NCBI RefSeq assembly: GCF_002904335.1
Contig: NZ_PPHF01000034.1
Span: forward strand, 1-64,000
Direction of reading: 5' to 3'
DNA: 64,000 bases
From: Amycolatopsis sp. CA-126428
GTDB taxonomy: Bacteria; Actinomycetota; Actinomycetes; Mycobacteriales; Pseudonocardiaceae
Shown here: positions 9,611 through 16,702 of the stretch, piece by piece
How positions within the stretch are numbered: the stretch's first letter is position 1
Layout of the letters: each line of letters starts with the position of its first letter
Notes under the pieces: generated by a model
Database searches by the model: none
What the model was told of the DNA's origin: nothing
What the model saw: only the letters and a program-made list of their open reading frames with translations
Translations under genes and position numbers: made by a program

Positions 9611-9834
9611 CGCAGCAGGTAAGGCATGTTGATGGTCACCGCGCCGGTCGGGCAGCGCGCCGCGCACGGCCCGCAGTACCAGCACTCGTCGACGTGCATG
9701 TACGCCTTGTCGGTGTCCGGGTCGATGGCCAGCGAGTCGAGCGGGCACATGTCGACACAGAGGCGGCAGCCGTCGAGGCACTTCGACTCGTCGATCGTCA
9801 CCGGGACGTCGATCCGGCTCGGCACGAGGGGCAT
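9607..9834 (-). CDS. 2[4Fe-4S] ferredoxin, AprB-like
   Basis: A 75-residue cytosolic iron-sulfur protein. First cluster ligands Cys 19, 23, 26 and 30 (KCLDGCRLCVDMCP); second cluster Cys 51, 54, 57 and 61 (ECWYCGPCAARCPTGAV). The C-W-x-C-x-x-C-x-x-x-C-P-x-G-A block and the preceding K-A-Y segment match the second-cluster region of adenylylsulfate reductase beta (AprB), but the long C-terminal tail of AprB is absent. It most likely hands electrons to or from the AprA-like flavoprotein encoded four genes downstream. A GAAGGAG ribosome binding site precedes the ATG; its stop overlaps the binding-protein start. Confidence 0.92.
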   Translation of the reverse strand: MPLVPSRIDVPVTIDESKCLDGCRLCVDMCPLDSLAIDPDTDKAYMHVDECWYCGPCAARCPTGAVTINMPYLLR

Positions 9835-9845
9835 GGCGGTCTCCT

Positions 9846-10562
9846 TCAGGAGCGGTCGAGGCGGGCGCGCATGGTGAGGCGGTCGCCGCGCAGGCGGATG
9901 TATTCGAGGTCGACGGGCCGTCCGTCGGCGAAGTGCGTGAGGCGTTCCCACCGCAGCAGCGCCGCGCCCGGCGGAACTTCGAGGACCGCCGCGGTTTCCG
10001 GGTCGGCGTTGAGGGCTTCGACGTCGATGTCGGCGTAGCCCAGCCGCTGCCCGGACGTCTCTTCGATGAGCGCGAAGACGTCCCGGCCGGCGAGGTCGTG
10101 CTCCAGCAGCGGCTTCCCGATCTCCGGCAGCAGATAGGTGAGGTCGAGCGACAGCGGGACGCCGTCGAGTTTTCTGAGTCGCTCGAGGTAGACGACCTCG
10201 GAGCGTTCGGGCACGCCGAGCCGGTGCGCCACGACGGCGGGTGCGGGCACGAGGTCCGCCGCCCGGACTTCGTTGGTCACCTCGCCGTGTTCGCGCAGCA
10301 CCTCGGCCAGCCCGGCCAGCCGGTTGAGCGCGTGCGGGTACTTGTGCCCGACGACGACCGTGCCGACACCCGGCTGGCGGGTGATCAGGCCGTCGTCACG
10401 CAGCAGCGCGAGGGCCTCCCGCACGGTGTTCCGGGTGACCGAGAACTCCACCGTGAGGTCCTCTTCACACGGCAGCGCCTCCTCGGCCAGCACCTGACGG
10501 CGCAGCAGGTCGGCGAGCTGCCGGGCGCTGTCCGACCGGGTGCGGCGGGGTGTGGTGGGCAT
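9846..10562 (-). CDS. GntR family (HutC subfamily) transcriptional regulator
   Basis: A 238-residue regulator, first gene of the operon running down to 4004. An N-terminal GntR winged helix (residues ~8-72; FSVTRNTVREALALLRDDGL, then the wing ITRQPGVGTVV) is followed by a UTRA ligand-binding domain (~95-235; EVVYLERLRKLDGVPLSLDL and a C-terminal PVDLEYIRLRGDRLTMRAR). UTRA proteins sense small molecules, and here the ligand is presumably the imported compound or a product of it. The ferredoxin gene starts 11 bp after its stop, so it very likely controls its own operon. A 13-bp palindrome lies 25 bp upstream of its start. Confidence 0.92.
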   Translation of the reverse strand: MPTTPRRTRSDSARQLADLLRRQVLAEEALPCEEDLTVEFSVTRNTVREALALLRDDGLITRQPGVGTVVVGHKYPHALNRLAGLAEVLREHGEVTNEVRAADLVPAPAVVAHRLGVPERSEVVYLERLRKLDGVPLSLDLTYLLPEIGKPLLEHDLAGRDVFALIEETSGQRLGYADIDVEALNADPETAAVLEVPPGAALLRWERLTHFADGRPVDLEYIRLRGDRLTMRARLDRS

Positions 10563-10587
10563 GGCGGGGAGAATGGCCAGTGCACGT

Positions 10588-10600
10588 TAACACCGTGTTA
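10588..10600. promoter_or_regulatory. palindromic candidate operator of the GntR regulator
   Basis: TAACACCGTGTTA is a perfect inverted repeat (TAACAC / GTGTTA around one C). It lies 25 bp upstream of the start of the GntR gene, in the only sizeable gap (197 bp) before the operon. Position and symmetry fit an autoregulatory operator; binding is inferred. Confidence 0.5.
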
Positions 10601-10759
10601 CGCCACTTCCGACCTCCTCGGCGACGCGCTGACCAGCGAAAACAGCTGTCCAGAGCGGACTTCCGCCGCTCACTATCTGAGACGTGCGAGGGCGCCCGCC
10701 GGTGGTGCGCCGGGCGGTGGAATCGTGGACCCTGATCTGTACGCCGGAGAAGGAGTCCA

Positions 10760-11194
10760 ATGGGAAAGGTCACGGCCACCGCGGAGCGCACCATCGACGC
10801 CCCGGCCGACAAGGTCCGCGCGCTCGTCGCCGACTACGCCGAGACGCGGCCGAAGCTGCTCACCGAGCACTACCGCGACTACCAGGTCACCGAAGGCGGC
10901 GTCGGCGCCGGGACCAAGGCGGGCTGGAAGCTGCAGGCGACGTCCAAGCGCGTGCGGGACGTCAAGGCGACGGTCACCGAGCCGCGGCCCGGGACGCTGG
11001 TCGAGACCGACGCGAACTCCAGCATGGTCACCACGTGGACCGTCACCGAAGCGGGTGAACGCAGTGTGGTGAAGATCGAGACCACGTGGGACGGTGCGGG
11101 CGGGATCGGCGGCTTCTTCGAGAAGACCTTCGCCCCCGGCGGGCTCAAGAAGATCTACGACGGCGTCCTCGGCAAGCTCGCCGAGATCGTGTGA
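10760..11194 (+). CDS. SRPBCC family protein (polyketide cyclase/START-like)
   Basis: A 144-residue protein opening MGKVTATAERTIDAPADKVR, the usual beginning of SRPBCC (Bet v 1-like) domains that form a helix-grip hydrophobic pocket. The remainder shows the expected beta strands (VKATVTEPRPGTLVETD; MVTTWTVTEAGERSVVKIET) and a long C-terminal helix (FAPGGLKKIYDGVLGKLAEI). A GGAGAAGGAG ribosome binding site precedes the ATG. No catalytic residues can be named, and ligand binding or lipid/polyketide handling are both possible. It stands alone between the GntR gene (divergent) and a reductase gene. Confidence 0.8.
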   Translation: MGKVTATAERTIDAPADKVRALVADYAETRPKLLTEHYRDYQVTEGGVGAGTKAGWKLQATSKRVRDVKATVTEPRPGTLVETDANSSMVTTWTVTEAGERSVVKIETTWDGAGGIGGFFEKTFAPGGLKKIYDGVLGKLAEIV

Positions 11195-11290
11195 CGCCTC
11201 ACAATCGGAATCAGCGCCCCGGTTAGCTGGTTACATCGGACGGAATCCGGGGCGGCTGCCCCGCTTCGAGACTTTGGAGGAGATTCGACG

Positions 11291-12298
11291 ATGAGCACGG
11301 CGACCGAAATCCGGCTGGCTTCGCGGCCGGAAGGTGTTCCGACGAACGACAACTTCGAGATCGTCGACACCGAGGTGCCCACCCCGGGTGACGGGCAGAT
11401 CCTGGTCCGCAACCTGATCATGAGCGTCGACCCGGCGATGCGCGGCCGCATGAAGGACGTCAAGTCCTACGCGCCGCCGTTCCAGGTCGGCGAGGTCATG
11501 TCCGGCGGTGCGGTCGGCGAGGTCGTCGAGTCCCATGTGGACGACGTCAAGCCGGGTGACCACGTGCTGCACCAGGCCGGCTGGCGCACCCACGCCGTGC
11601 TCGACGCGGGCCGGTACGTCAAGGTCGACGGCGCCGCGGCGCCGCTGTCGACGTACCTCGGCGTGCTCGGCATGCCGGGCCTGACCGCGTACGCGGGCCT
11701 GCTGGAGTCGGCCGAGTTCAAGCCGGGCGACACGGTGTTCGTCTCGGGCGCGGCCGGCGCGGTCGGCTCGCTGGTCGGGCAGCTCGCGAAGCTGAAGGGC
11801 GCCAAGCGCGTCATCGGCTCGGCGGGTTCGGAGGAGAAGGTCCGGCACCTGATCGACGACCTCGGCTTCGACGCCGCGTTCAACTACAAGGACGGCCCGG
11901 TCGCCGAGCAGCTGCACAAGGCGGCGCCGGAGGGCATCGACGTCTACTTCGACAACGTCGGCGGCGAGCACCTCGAAGCCGCGATCGACGCGATCACCGT
12001 GCACGGGCGGATCGCCATCTGCGGGATGATCTCCACGTACAACGCCACCGAGCCGACGCCGGCGCCGCGCAACCTCGCGCAGGTCATCGCCAAGCGGCTC
12101 ACCATCCGCGGCCTGCTGGTGATCGACCACTGGCACCTGCAGCAGCAGTTCGTCACCGAGGTCGCGCCGCTGGTGAACTCCGGCGAGATCAAGTACTCGG
12201 AGACCTTCGTCGACGGCATCCGCAACGCGCCCGAGGCGTTCCTCGGCCTGCTGTCGGGCGCCAACACCGGCAAGATGCTGGTCCGGATCGCGGACTAG
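11291..12298 (+). CDS. NADP-dependent oxidoreductase, MDR superfamily (CurA/leukotriene B4 dehydrogenase-like)
   Basis: A 335-residue zinc-free medium-chain reductase. The N-terminal GroES-like part contains LVRNLIMSVDPAMRGRM, typical of the CurA/PTGR group. The cofactor domain carries VSGAAGAVGSLVGQLAKLKG (AxxGxxG NADPH loop) and a basic patch. The central segment IDVYFDNVGGEHLEAAI is the family signature. Such enzymes reduce alpha,beta-double bonds of enones and similar compounds in the cytosol. A GGAGG site precedes the ATG. Its TAG stop lies in a CTAG shared with the stop of the convergent dehalogenase gene. Confidence 0.92.
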   Translation: MSTATEIRLASRPEGVPTNDNFEIVDTEVPTPGDGQILVRNLIMSVDPAMRGRMKDVKSYAPPFQVGEVMSGGAVGEVVESHVDDVKPGDHVLHQAGWRTHAVLDAGRYVKVDGAAAPLSTYLGVLGMPGLTAYAGLLESAEFKPGDTVFVSGAAGAVGSLVGQLAKLKGAKRVIGSAGSEEKVRHLIDDLGFDAAFNYKDGPVAEQLHKAAPEGIDVYFDNVGGEHLEAAIDAITVHGRIAICGMISTYNATEPTPAPRNLAQVIAKRLTIRGLLVIDHWHLQQQFVTEVAPLVNSGEIKYSETFVDGIRNAPEAFLGLLSGANTGKMLVRIAD

Positions 12299-12918
12299 AG
12301 GAGTCCGGCCAGCTCCGGCAGGGTCGACGCGGTGTAGGTGGGCGCGGGCGAGCCGGGCAGCGGGTGGACGCCGGGACGGGTGAGCAACGCCGTCTCGAGC
12401 CCCGCGGCCTGGGCGCCCGCGATGTCCCAGTCGTGCGCGGCGATCATGACCGCCCGCTCCCCGGGATAGGCGGCCGTGACCTGGAGGTAAGGCTCCGGCG
12501 CGGGCTTGAGCCTGCCGACCTGCTCGGCCGAGAAGATCCGGTCGAGCAGCGGCGCCAGCCCGGCGTTCAGCAGCTGCGCCTCGGCGGTGGCGAGCGGCGA
12601 ATTCGTCAGGGCGACGATGGTGTGGCCCTGTTCGCGGAGCTTCACCAGGCCGGGTTCGACGTCCGGGTGGGCGGGGAGGCTGCGCAGTCCTTCGCCGATC
12701 TTCGCGAGATCGGCCTCCCGCCCGTGCCGGTCGGCGACCTCGATCGCGGCGTCGCCGGCGATGCCCGCGAAGTCCCGGTAGCTGCCGGTCGCCGTCACGG
12801 TCAGGACGGTGTGGATCGCCAGGCCGAACCACTCGCGCCGCAGCTCGGGCCCGCCGATGGTGGCGTCCAGCGCGGCGAGGTCCAGCAAGGTCTCGTTGAC
12901 GTCGAGGACGCACAGCAT
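12295..12918 (-). CDS. HAD-superfamily hydrolase, haloacid dehalogenase type II-like
   Basis: A 207-residue HAD hydrolase. Motif I is VLDVNETLLD with nucleophile Asp 6; the D-x-N form rather than D-x-D is typical of type II haloacid dehalogenases. Motif II is VALTNSP, and the lysine motif with motif III appears in RLKPAPEPYLQ and MIAAHDWDIAGAQAAGLETA. A small helical cap separates motifs I and II. The gene starts at ATG 12918 and ends convergently with the reductase gene with overlapping stops. The likely reaction is hydrolytic dehalogenation of 2-haloacids, although many members have other substrates. Confidence 0.85.
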   Translation of the reverse strand: MLCVLDVNETLLDLAALDATIGGPELRREWFGLAIHTVLTVTATGSYRDFAGIAGDAAIEVADRHGREADLAKIGEGLRSLPAHPDVEPGLVKLREQGHTIVALTNSPLATAEAQLLNAGLAPLLDRIFSAEQVGRLKPAPEPYLQVTAAYPGERAVMIAAHDWDIAGAQAAGLETALLTRPGVHPLPGSPAPTYTASTLPELAGLL

Positions 12919-13053
12919 GCGGCACTCCGGAGGTTCGAAGGTTCTCGTACCCGACCGAAGGTACGACAGCTGAGCGGCGGGGTTCGAACTGCTCCGCGGT
13001 GACGGCGGCGAGCGGGCGGCGCGACGCGGGCAACGGCACGTTCGTCGCCGGGA

Positions 13054-13379
13054 TCAGTACTGCCCGGTCAACGCCCGCTCGTCGAGGCGTGCGTCCAGTT
13101 CCGCCGCCGACATCGGCAACGCCATCTGGTCACGCATGATCGTGCCCATCGACGGCAGCGTCTTCTCGTCGAGCACCGGCACCGAGCCCGCCGGGTCGCC
13201 ACGCGGGGAGACGTCGCAGCTGCCGTCCGGTGCCGAAGTCGCCAGCAGCACGAACGGCGAGTGCGCGATCAGGGTGCGCGCGTGCTCGTCGATCCGGTCG
13301 ATGACCTTCTGCTGCGTCAGCTCGGCGACCTCGCCGATCACCTCGCGCAGTGCCTCGTGTGTGTGTCGATGATCCCCAT
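13054..13379 (-). pseudogene. decayed pyridoxamine 5'-phosphate oxidase (PPOX)-family gene
   Basis: Remnant of a roughly 200-residue flavin-binding PPOX-like gene with two lesions. (1) Reading from ATG 13379 gives MGIIDTHTRHCAR then stop. The dinucleotide run (GT)5 at 13357-13366 has one unit too many for the frame to continue as D-T-H-E-A-L-R-E-V-I-G-E, the usual N-terminus. (2) Beyond it, the frame encodes a normal first part (IDEHARTLIAHSPFVLLATS, then CDVSPRGDPAGSVPVLDEKT) that jumps at about residue 62 to the family's C-terminal segment PSMGTIMRDQM, skipping about 100 residues. A GTG at 13341 could start a 95-residue piece, but it would lack the flavin-binding core. It lies just downstream of the tetR gene. 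Confidence 0.75.
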
Positions 13380-13388
13380 GTCGTCAAC

Positions 13389-13988
13389 CTAGCGCCCACC
13401 ACCGGCAGTCCGGCCCGCGATCACGATCCGCGCCGCCTCGGTGGACTTCTTCACCACCAGGTCCACCGAATAGCCGTGCTTCACGAACACGCCGTCGAGC
13501 TGGAACGTGCCGTAGCCGTGGGCCTGGGTGAACAACTGCTCCATCAGCTCCAGGGCCGTGGCCGGGTCCGGGGCGACGGCCAGGCAGCGCATCAGGAACT
13601 CGTCGGTCAGCCGGCGGGTCTGCTCGTGCAGGCCGACGTGGTCCGGTCCGTGCAGGCCGTCCGCGTAGAGGACGTTCATCCCGGCGCGGCGCTCGATCAG
13701 GTACCGCGTGTAGGCGCCCGCGGCCGCGGCGAGGGCTTCCGCCGGGGCGTCGTGCTCGGCGGCCGCCGCGGTGACGCGGTCGGCCAGCTGGCCGGCGATG
13801 TGGCCCGCGACCTCGGCCAGCAGGGTCTCGCGGTCGGCGAAGTGCCGGTAGGGCGCGCCGGGGCTGACCTTCGCGCGGCGGGCGACCTCGGCGACCGAGA
13901 AGCCGGCCAAGCCCTGCTCCGCGATCAGGTCGAGTGAGACGCGCACGAGCTCGCCGCGGAGGTCGCCGTGGTGGTACTTGCCGCCCAT
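13389..13988 (-). CDS. TetR/AcrR family transcriptional regulator
   Basis: A 199-residue TetR-type repressor starting at ATG 13988; an in-frame GTG at 14000 would add four residues. The HTH is SLDLIAEQGLAGFSVAEVAR followed by RAKVSPGAPYRHFADRETLL (the Y-x-H-F signature). The ligand domain resembles the WHG/TetR_C_33-like group. It is divergent from the alcohol dehydrogenase gene at 14090, and the 101-bp gap between them holds two 16-bp operator-like palindromes. It therefore probably represses both itself and the dehydrogenase, released by an unknown aldehyde, alcohol or xenobiotic. Confidence 0.9.
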   Translation of the reverse strand: MGGKYHHGDLRGELVRVSLDLIAEQGLAGFSVAEVARRAKVSPGAPYRHFADRETLLAEVAGHIAGQLADRVTAAAAEHDAPAEALAAAAGAYTRYLIERRAGMNVLYADGLHGPDHVGLHEQTRRLTDEFLMRCLAVAPDPATALELMEQLFTQAHGYGTFQLDGVFVKHGYSVDLVVKKSTEAARIVIAGRTAGGGR

Positions 13989-14018
13989 GACCTGGATCAC
14001 GTCTCTCGCTCGAAATAT

Positions 14019-14034
14019 GTAAGACCTCTCTTAC
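14019..14034. promoter_or_regulatory. TetR operator-like inverted repeat 1
   Basis: GTAAGA-CCTC-TCTTAC, a 16-bp inverted repeat with 6-bp arms, 31 bp upstream of the tetR ATG. It is the first of a tandem pair with the same half-site GTAAGA, spaced 24 bp centre to centre from the second. Confidence 0.65.
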
Positions 14035-14042
14035 GTAGAGAT

Positions 14043-14058
14043 GTAAGAGGCCTCTTAC
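14043..14058. promoter_or_regulatory. TetR operator-like inverted repeat 2
   Basis: GTAAGAGGCCTCTTAC, a perfect 16-bp palindrome 31 bp upstream of the dehydrogenase ATG. It shares the GTAAGA half-site with the repeat at 14019-14034; each operator lies 31 bp from one of the two divergent start codons. Confidence 0.7.
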
Positions 14059-14089
14059 GAACCGACGGTACTTGAACCTGGAGGGTTCC

Positions 14090-15139
14090 ATGAGCACCAC
14101 CACGCACGCCATCGCCGCTCCGGCGCCGGGCGCGCCCCTGGCGCCGACCACGATCGAGCGCCGTGACCTGCGTCCCGACGACGTGCTGATCGACATCGCG
14201 TTCGCCGGCATCTGCCACAGCGACATCCACCAGGCCAAGGAGGACTGGGGCCAGGCGATCTTCCCGATGGTCCCGGGTCACGAGATCGCCGGCGTCGTCG
14301 CCGCGGTCGGCTCGGACGTCACGAAGTACCAGGTCGGCGACCGCGTCGGGGTCGGCTGCATGGTCGACTCCTGCGGCGAGTGCGAATACTGCCTGGCCGG
14401 CACCGAGCAGTTCTGCGTCAAGGGCAACGTCCAGACCTACAACGGCGTCGGCTTCGACGGCGAGAACACCTACGGCGGCTACAGCAACCAGATCGTCGTG
14501 AAGGACGCCTTCGTCTGCGGCATCCCCGAGGGGATCGACCTGGACGTCGCCGCGCCGCTGCTGTGCGCGGGCATCACCACCTACTCCCCGCTGCACCACT
14601 GGGGCGCCGGCCCCGGCAAGAAGGTTGCCGTGATCGGCCTCGGCGGGCTCGGCCACATGGGCGTCAAGATCGCCGCCGCCATGGGCGCCGAGGTGACCGT
14701 GCTGAGCCAGAGCCTCAAGAAGCAGGAAGACGGCCTGAAGCTCGGCGCGAAGGACTACTACGCCACCAGCGACGAGGCGACCTTCGACGTCCTGCGCGGC
14801 AAGTTCGACATCATCCTCAACACCGTCTCGGCCAAGCTGCCGATCGACGCCTACCTGAGCCTGCTCAAGGTCGGCGGCGCGATGGTGAACGTCGGCGCGC
14901 CCGGCGAGCCGCTGGCCTACAACGCCTTCTCGCTGCTCGGCGGCAACAAGGTGCTGGCCGGTTCGATGATCGGCGGCATCGCCGAGACCCAGGAGATGCT
15001 GGACTTCTGCGCGAAGCACGGCATCGGCGCGGAGATCGAGACGATCTCGGCCGACAAGGTCAACGAGGCCTACGAGCGCGTCGAGAACTCCGACGTGCGC
15101 TACCGCTTCGTCATCGACGCCAAGACCATCGGTGCCTGA
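14090..15139 (+). CDS. zinc-dependent alcohol dehydrogenase (AdhC/CAD-like), NAD(P)-dependent
   Basis: A 349-residue MDR alcohol/aldehyde reductase. Catalytic zinc ligands appear in [10 protein letters not shown] (Cys, Asp) and VPGHEIAG (His, Glu). Structural zinc ligands are the four Cys of [21 protein letters not shown]. The Rossmann loop is [15 protein letters not shown]. The pattern matches the YahK/AdhC-type NADPH-dependent aldehyde reductase group. The ATG at 14090 has GGAGGG just upstream; a longer reading from 14072 adds only MNLEGS from the leader and is rejected. Control by the divergent TetR protein is likely. A strong inverted repeat at 15143 follows the stop. Confidence 0.93.
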   Translation: MSTTTHAIAAPAPGAPLAPTTIERRDLRPDDVLIDIAFAGICHSDIHQAKEDWGQAIFPMVPGHEIAGVVAAVGSDVTKYQVGDRVGVGCMVDSCGECEYCLAGTEQFCVKGNVQTYNGVGFDGENTYGGYSNQIVVKDAFVCGIPEGIDLDVAAPLLCAGITTYSPLHHWGAGPGKKVAVIGLGGLGHMGVKIAAAMGAEVTVLSQSLKKQEDGLKLGAKDYYATSDEATFDVLRGKFDIILNTVSAKLPIDAYLSLLKVGGAMVNVGAPGEPLAYNAFSLLGGNKVLAGSMIGGIAETQEMLDFCAKHGIGAEIETISADKVNEAYERVENSDVRYRFVIDAKTIGA

Positions 15140-15142
15140 CCC

Positions 15143-15188
15143 CTCGTGAGTGGTAATGCGGGTTCTAACGCGCATTACCACTCACGAG
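15143..15188. terminator. long perfect hairpin, probable bidirectional terminator
   Basis: Arms CTCGTGAGTGGTAATGCG (15143-15160) and its exact complement (15171-15188) enclose a 10-nt loop. The 18-bp stem separates the convergent dehydrogenase and purU genes, so it can end transcription from both sides. There is no U-tract, as is usual in high-GC actinomycetes. Confidence 0.75.
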
Positions 15189-15193
15189 CGCGG

Positions 15194-16069
15194 TCAGAAG
15201 ACGACGGTGCGGTTGCCGTGGACCAGCACGCGGTTCTCCAGGTGCCAGCGGAGGCCGCGGGCGAGGGTGACTTTTTCGATGTCCCGGCCCTTGCGGACCA
15301 TGTCCTCGACCGAATCGCCGTGGTCGACGCGGATGACGTCCTGCTCGATGATCGGGCCCGCGTCGAGGTCCGCCGTCACGTAGTGGCAGGTCGCGCCGAC
15401 CAGCTTCACACCGCGCGTGTGGGCCTGGTGGTACGGCTTCGCGCCGATGAACGACGGCAGGAAGCTGTGGTGGATGTTGATCGCCCGCCCGGCCCACTCG
15501 CGGCACAGGTCGGCGGGCAGGATCTGCATGAACCGGGCCAGCACCACCGCGTGCGGGTCGTGCTCGGCGACCAGCTTGCGGACCTCCGCGAACGCGGCTT
15601 CCTTGCCACCGGCCGGGAACGGCACGTGGTGGAACGGGATGCCGTGCGCGCGGGTGATGTCGGCCAGTGCGTCGTGGTTGCCGATCACCGCGGCGACGTC
15701 GACGTCGAGTTCCCCCGAGGCGACGCGGCCGAGCAGGTCGTACAGGCAGTGCCCGGCCGTGGAGACGAGGATCACCGCGCGGCGCCGCTCGCCGGTGTCG
15801 CTGACCCGCCAGCTCGACTCGGCGGACAGCTCCGCGGCGACCTCGCCGAAGCGGGCGCGCAACTCGTCGGCGTCGAAGGGCAGCGAGTCGGCCCGGACCA
15901 CCTGGCGGGTGAAGAACCAGCCCGTGTCCGGGTCGGTGTGGTAGGCCGCCTCGACGATCCAGCCGCCGTGCTCGGCGAGGAACCCGGAGATCCGGGCGAT
16001 GATGCCGGTGCGGTCGGGGCAGCCGAAGGTGATGACGTAGCGGCGTTCGGGAGCGGTCACGCCGTGCAT
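15194..16069 (-). CDS. purU: formyltetrahydrofolate deformylase
   Basis: A 291-residue cytosolic enzyme that hydrolyses 10-formyl-tetrahydrofolate to formate and tetrahydrofolate, balancing one-carbon pools. An N-terminal ACT domain (residues ~10-90; FGCPDRTGIIARISGFLAEH) precedes a formyltransferase-like domain. The catalytic region contains INIHHSFLPSFIGAKPYHQA with the conserved Asn/His, and ATCHYVTADLDAGPIIEQDV with the Asp. The length equals that of known PurU proteins. ATG 16069 is the best start. The gene is convergent with the dehydrogenase. Confidence 0.95.
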   Translation of the reverse strand: MHGVTAPERRYVITFGCPDRTGIIARISGFLAEHGGWIVEAAYHTDPDTGWFFTRQVVRADSLPFDADELRARFGEVAAELSAESSWRVSDTGERRRAVILVSTAGHCLYDLLGRVASGELDVDVAAVIGNHDALADITRAHGIPFHHVPFPAGGKEAAFAEVRKLVAEHDPHAVVLARFMQILPADLCREWAGRAINIHHSFLPSFIGAKPYHQAHTRGVKLVGATCHYVTADLDAGPIIEQDVIRVDHGDSVEDMVRKGRDIEKVTLARGLRWHLENRVLVHGNRTVVF

Positions 16070-16084
16070 TCTCCCTGGCGCTGG

Positions 16085-16702
16085 TCAGGGCGCTGCGAGC
16101 GGTGCGAGGTCACCCGTGACCGACGCCTGGTGCGGACGGCCCCACAGCGCCCGGTAGACGTCGTCGGCGGCGCCGGTGACCGCCGCGCCGGGCTCGCCGA
16201 GCGCCCACGTGCGCTCCGGCGTCGTGACGCGGACGTTGGCCGTCTTGCCCAGGCGCGGGGTGAGGTAGGTCAGGAACTCGTCGATGCCGTCGTTCGCGAA
16301 GCCGGGGGAGAAGCGGGTGCCCGGACCGTCTTCGAGGGCCGACTCGGCGTCGAGGCGGTGGATCGCCGTCTCGTGGGCCATCCGCCGCGTCCAGTCGCCG
16401 ACCGTCGTGGCGAAGCCCGGGTACGGCGAGAAGGCCGGGGCTTCCGGGGCGCGGCCGAGCGCTTCGCGCAGCGCGAGGCGCTGGCCGTCCCACCACCCCA
16501 GCACGTCTTCCCAGTCCTCCGGTGGCGCCGGTTTCACGGGCCGGTTCACCGCCAAGCCGACCGCGAAGCCGTGCACGAACGCGATGTGCGTCACCAGGTC
16601 ATGGACAGTCCACTTCGGACAGTTCGGCACCCGGGCCGACGGCCCGGCCGCCAGCGCCGCCCGTTTCAGCCCGTCCGCGTGGACGTCGATCGCTTCGAGC
16701 AT
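16085..16702 (-). CDS. maleylpyruvate isomerase family (MDMPI, mycothiol-dependent-like) protein
   Basis: A 205-residue DinB-like four-helix protein. It opens with LEAIDVHADGLKRAALAA and then has CPKWTVHDLVTHIAFVHGFA, a W-x-V-x-D-L-x-x-H motif of MDMPI N-terminal domains, and MAHETAIHRLDAESALEDGP with the E-x-x-x-H metal-ligand pattern. A C-terminal beta domain follows (VTTPERTWALGEPGAAVTG). Family members are metal-dependent and often use mycothiol, which fits the presence of mshA in this window. The ATG at 16702 lies inside the 3' end of the dedA-like gene, giving a 104-bp same-strand overlap. Confidence 0.82.
   Translation of the reverse strand: MLEAIDVHADGLKRAALAAGPSARVPNCPKWTVHDLVTHIAFVHGFAVGLAVNRPVKPAPPEDWEDVLGWWDGQRLALREALGRAPEAPAFSPYPGFATTVGDWTRRMAHETAIHRLDAESALEDGPGTRFSPGFANDGIDEFLTYLTPRLGKTANVRVTTPERTWALGEPGAAVTGAADDVYRALWGRPHQASVTGDLAPLAAP

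Noticed and set aside
11231..13039. 602-codon minus-strand frame across the reductase and dehalogenase genes
   Set aside because: Low-complexity shadow opposite two well-supported genes; no motif and no ribosome site.
13357..13366. (GT)5 run as a phase-variation switch
   Set aside because: Five units are too few for frequent slippage, and the gene also has a large internal deletion, so switching could not restore function.
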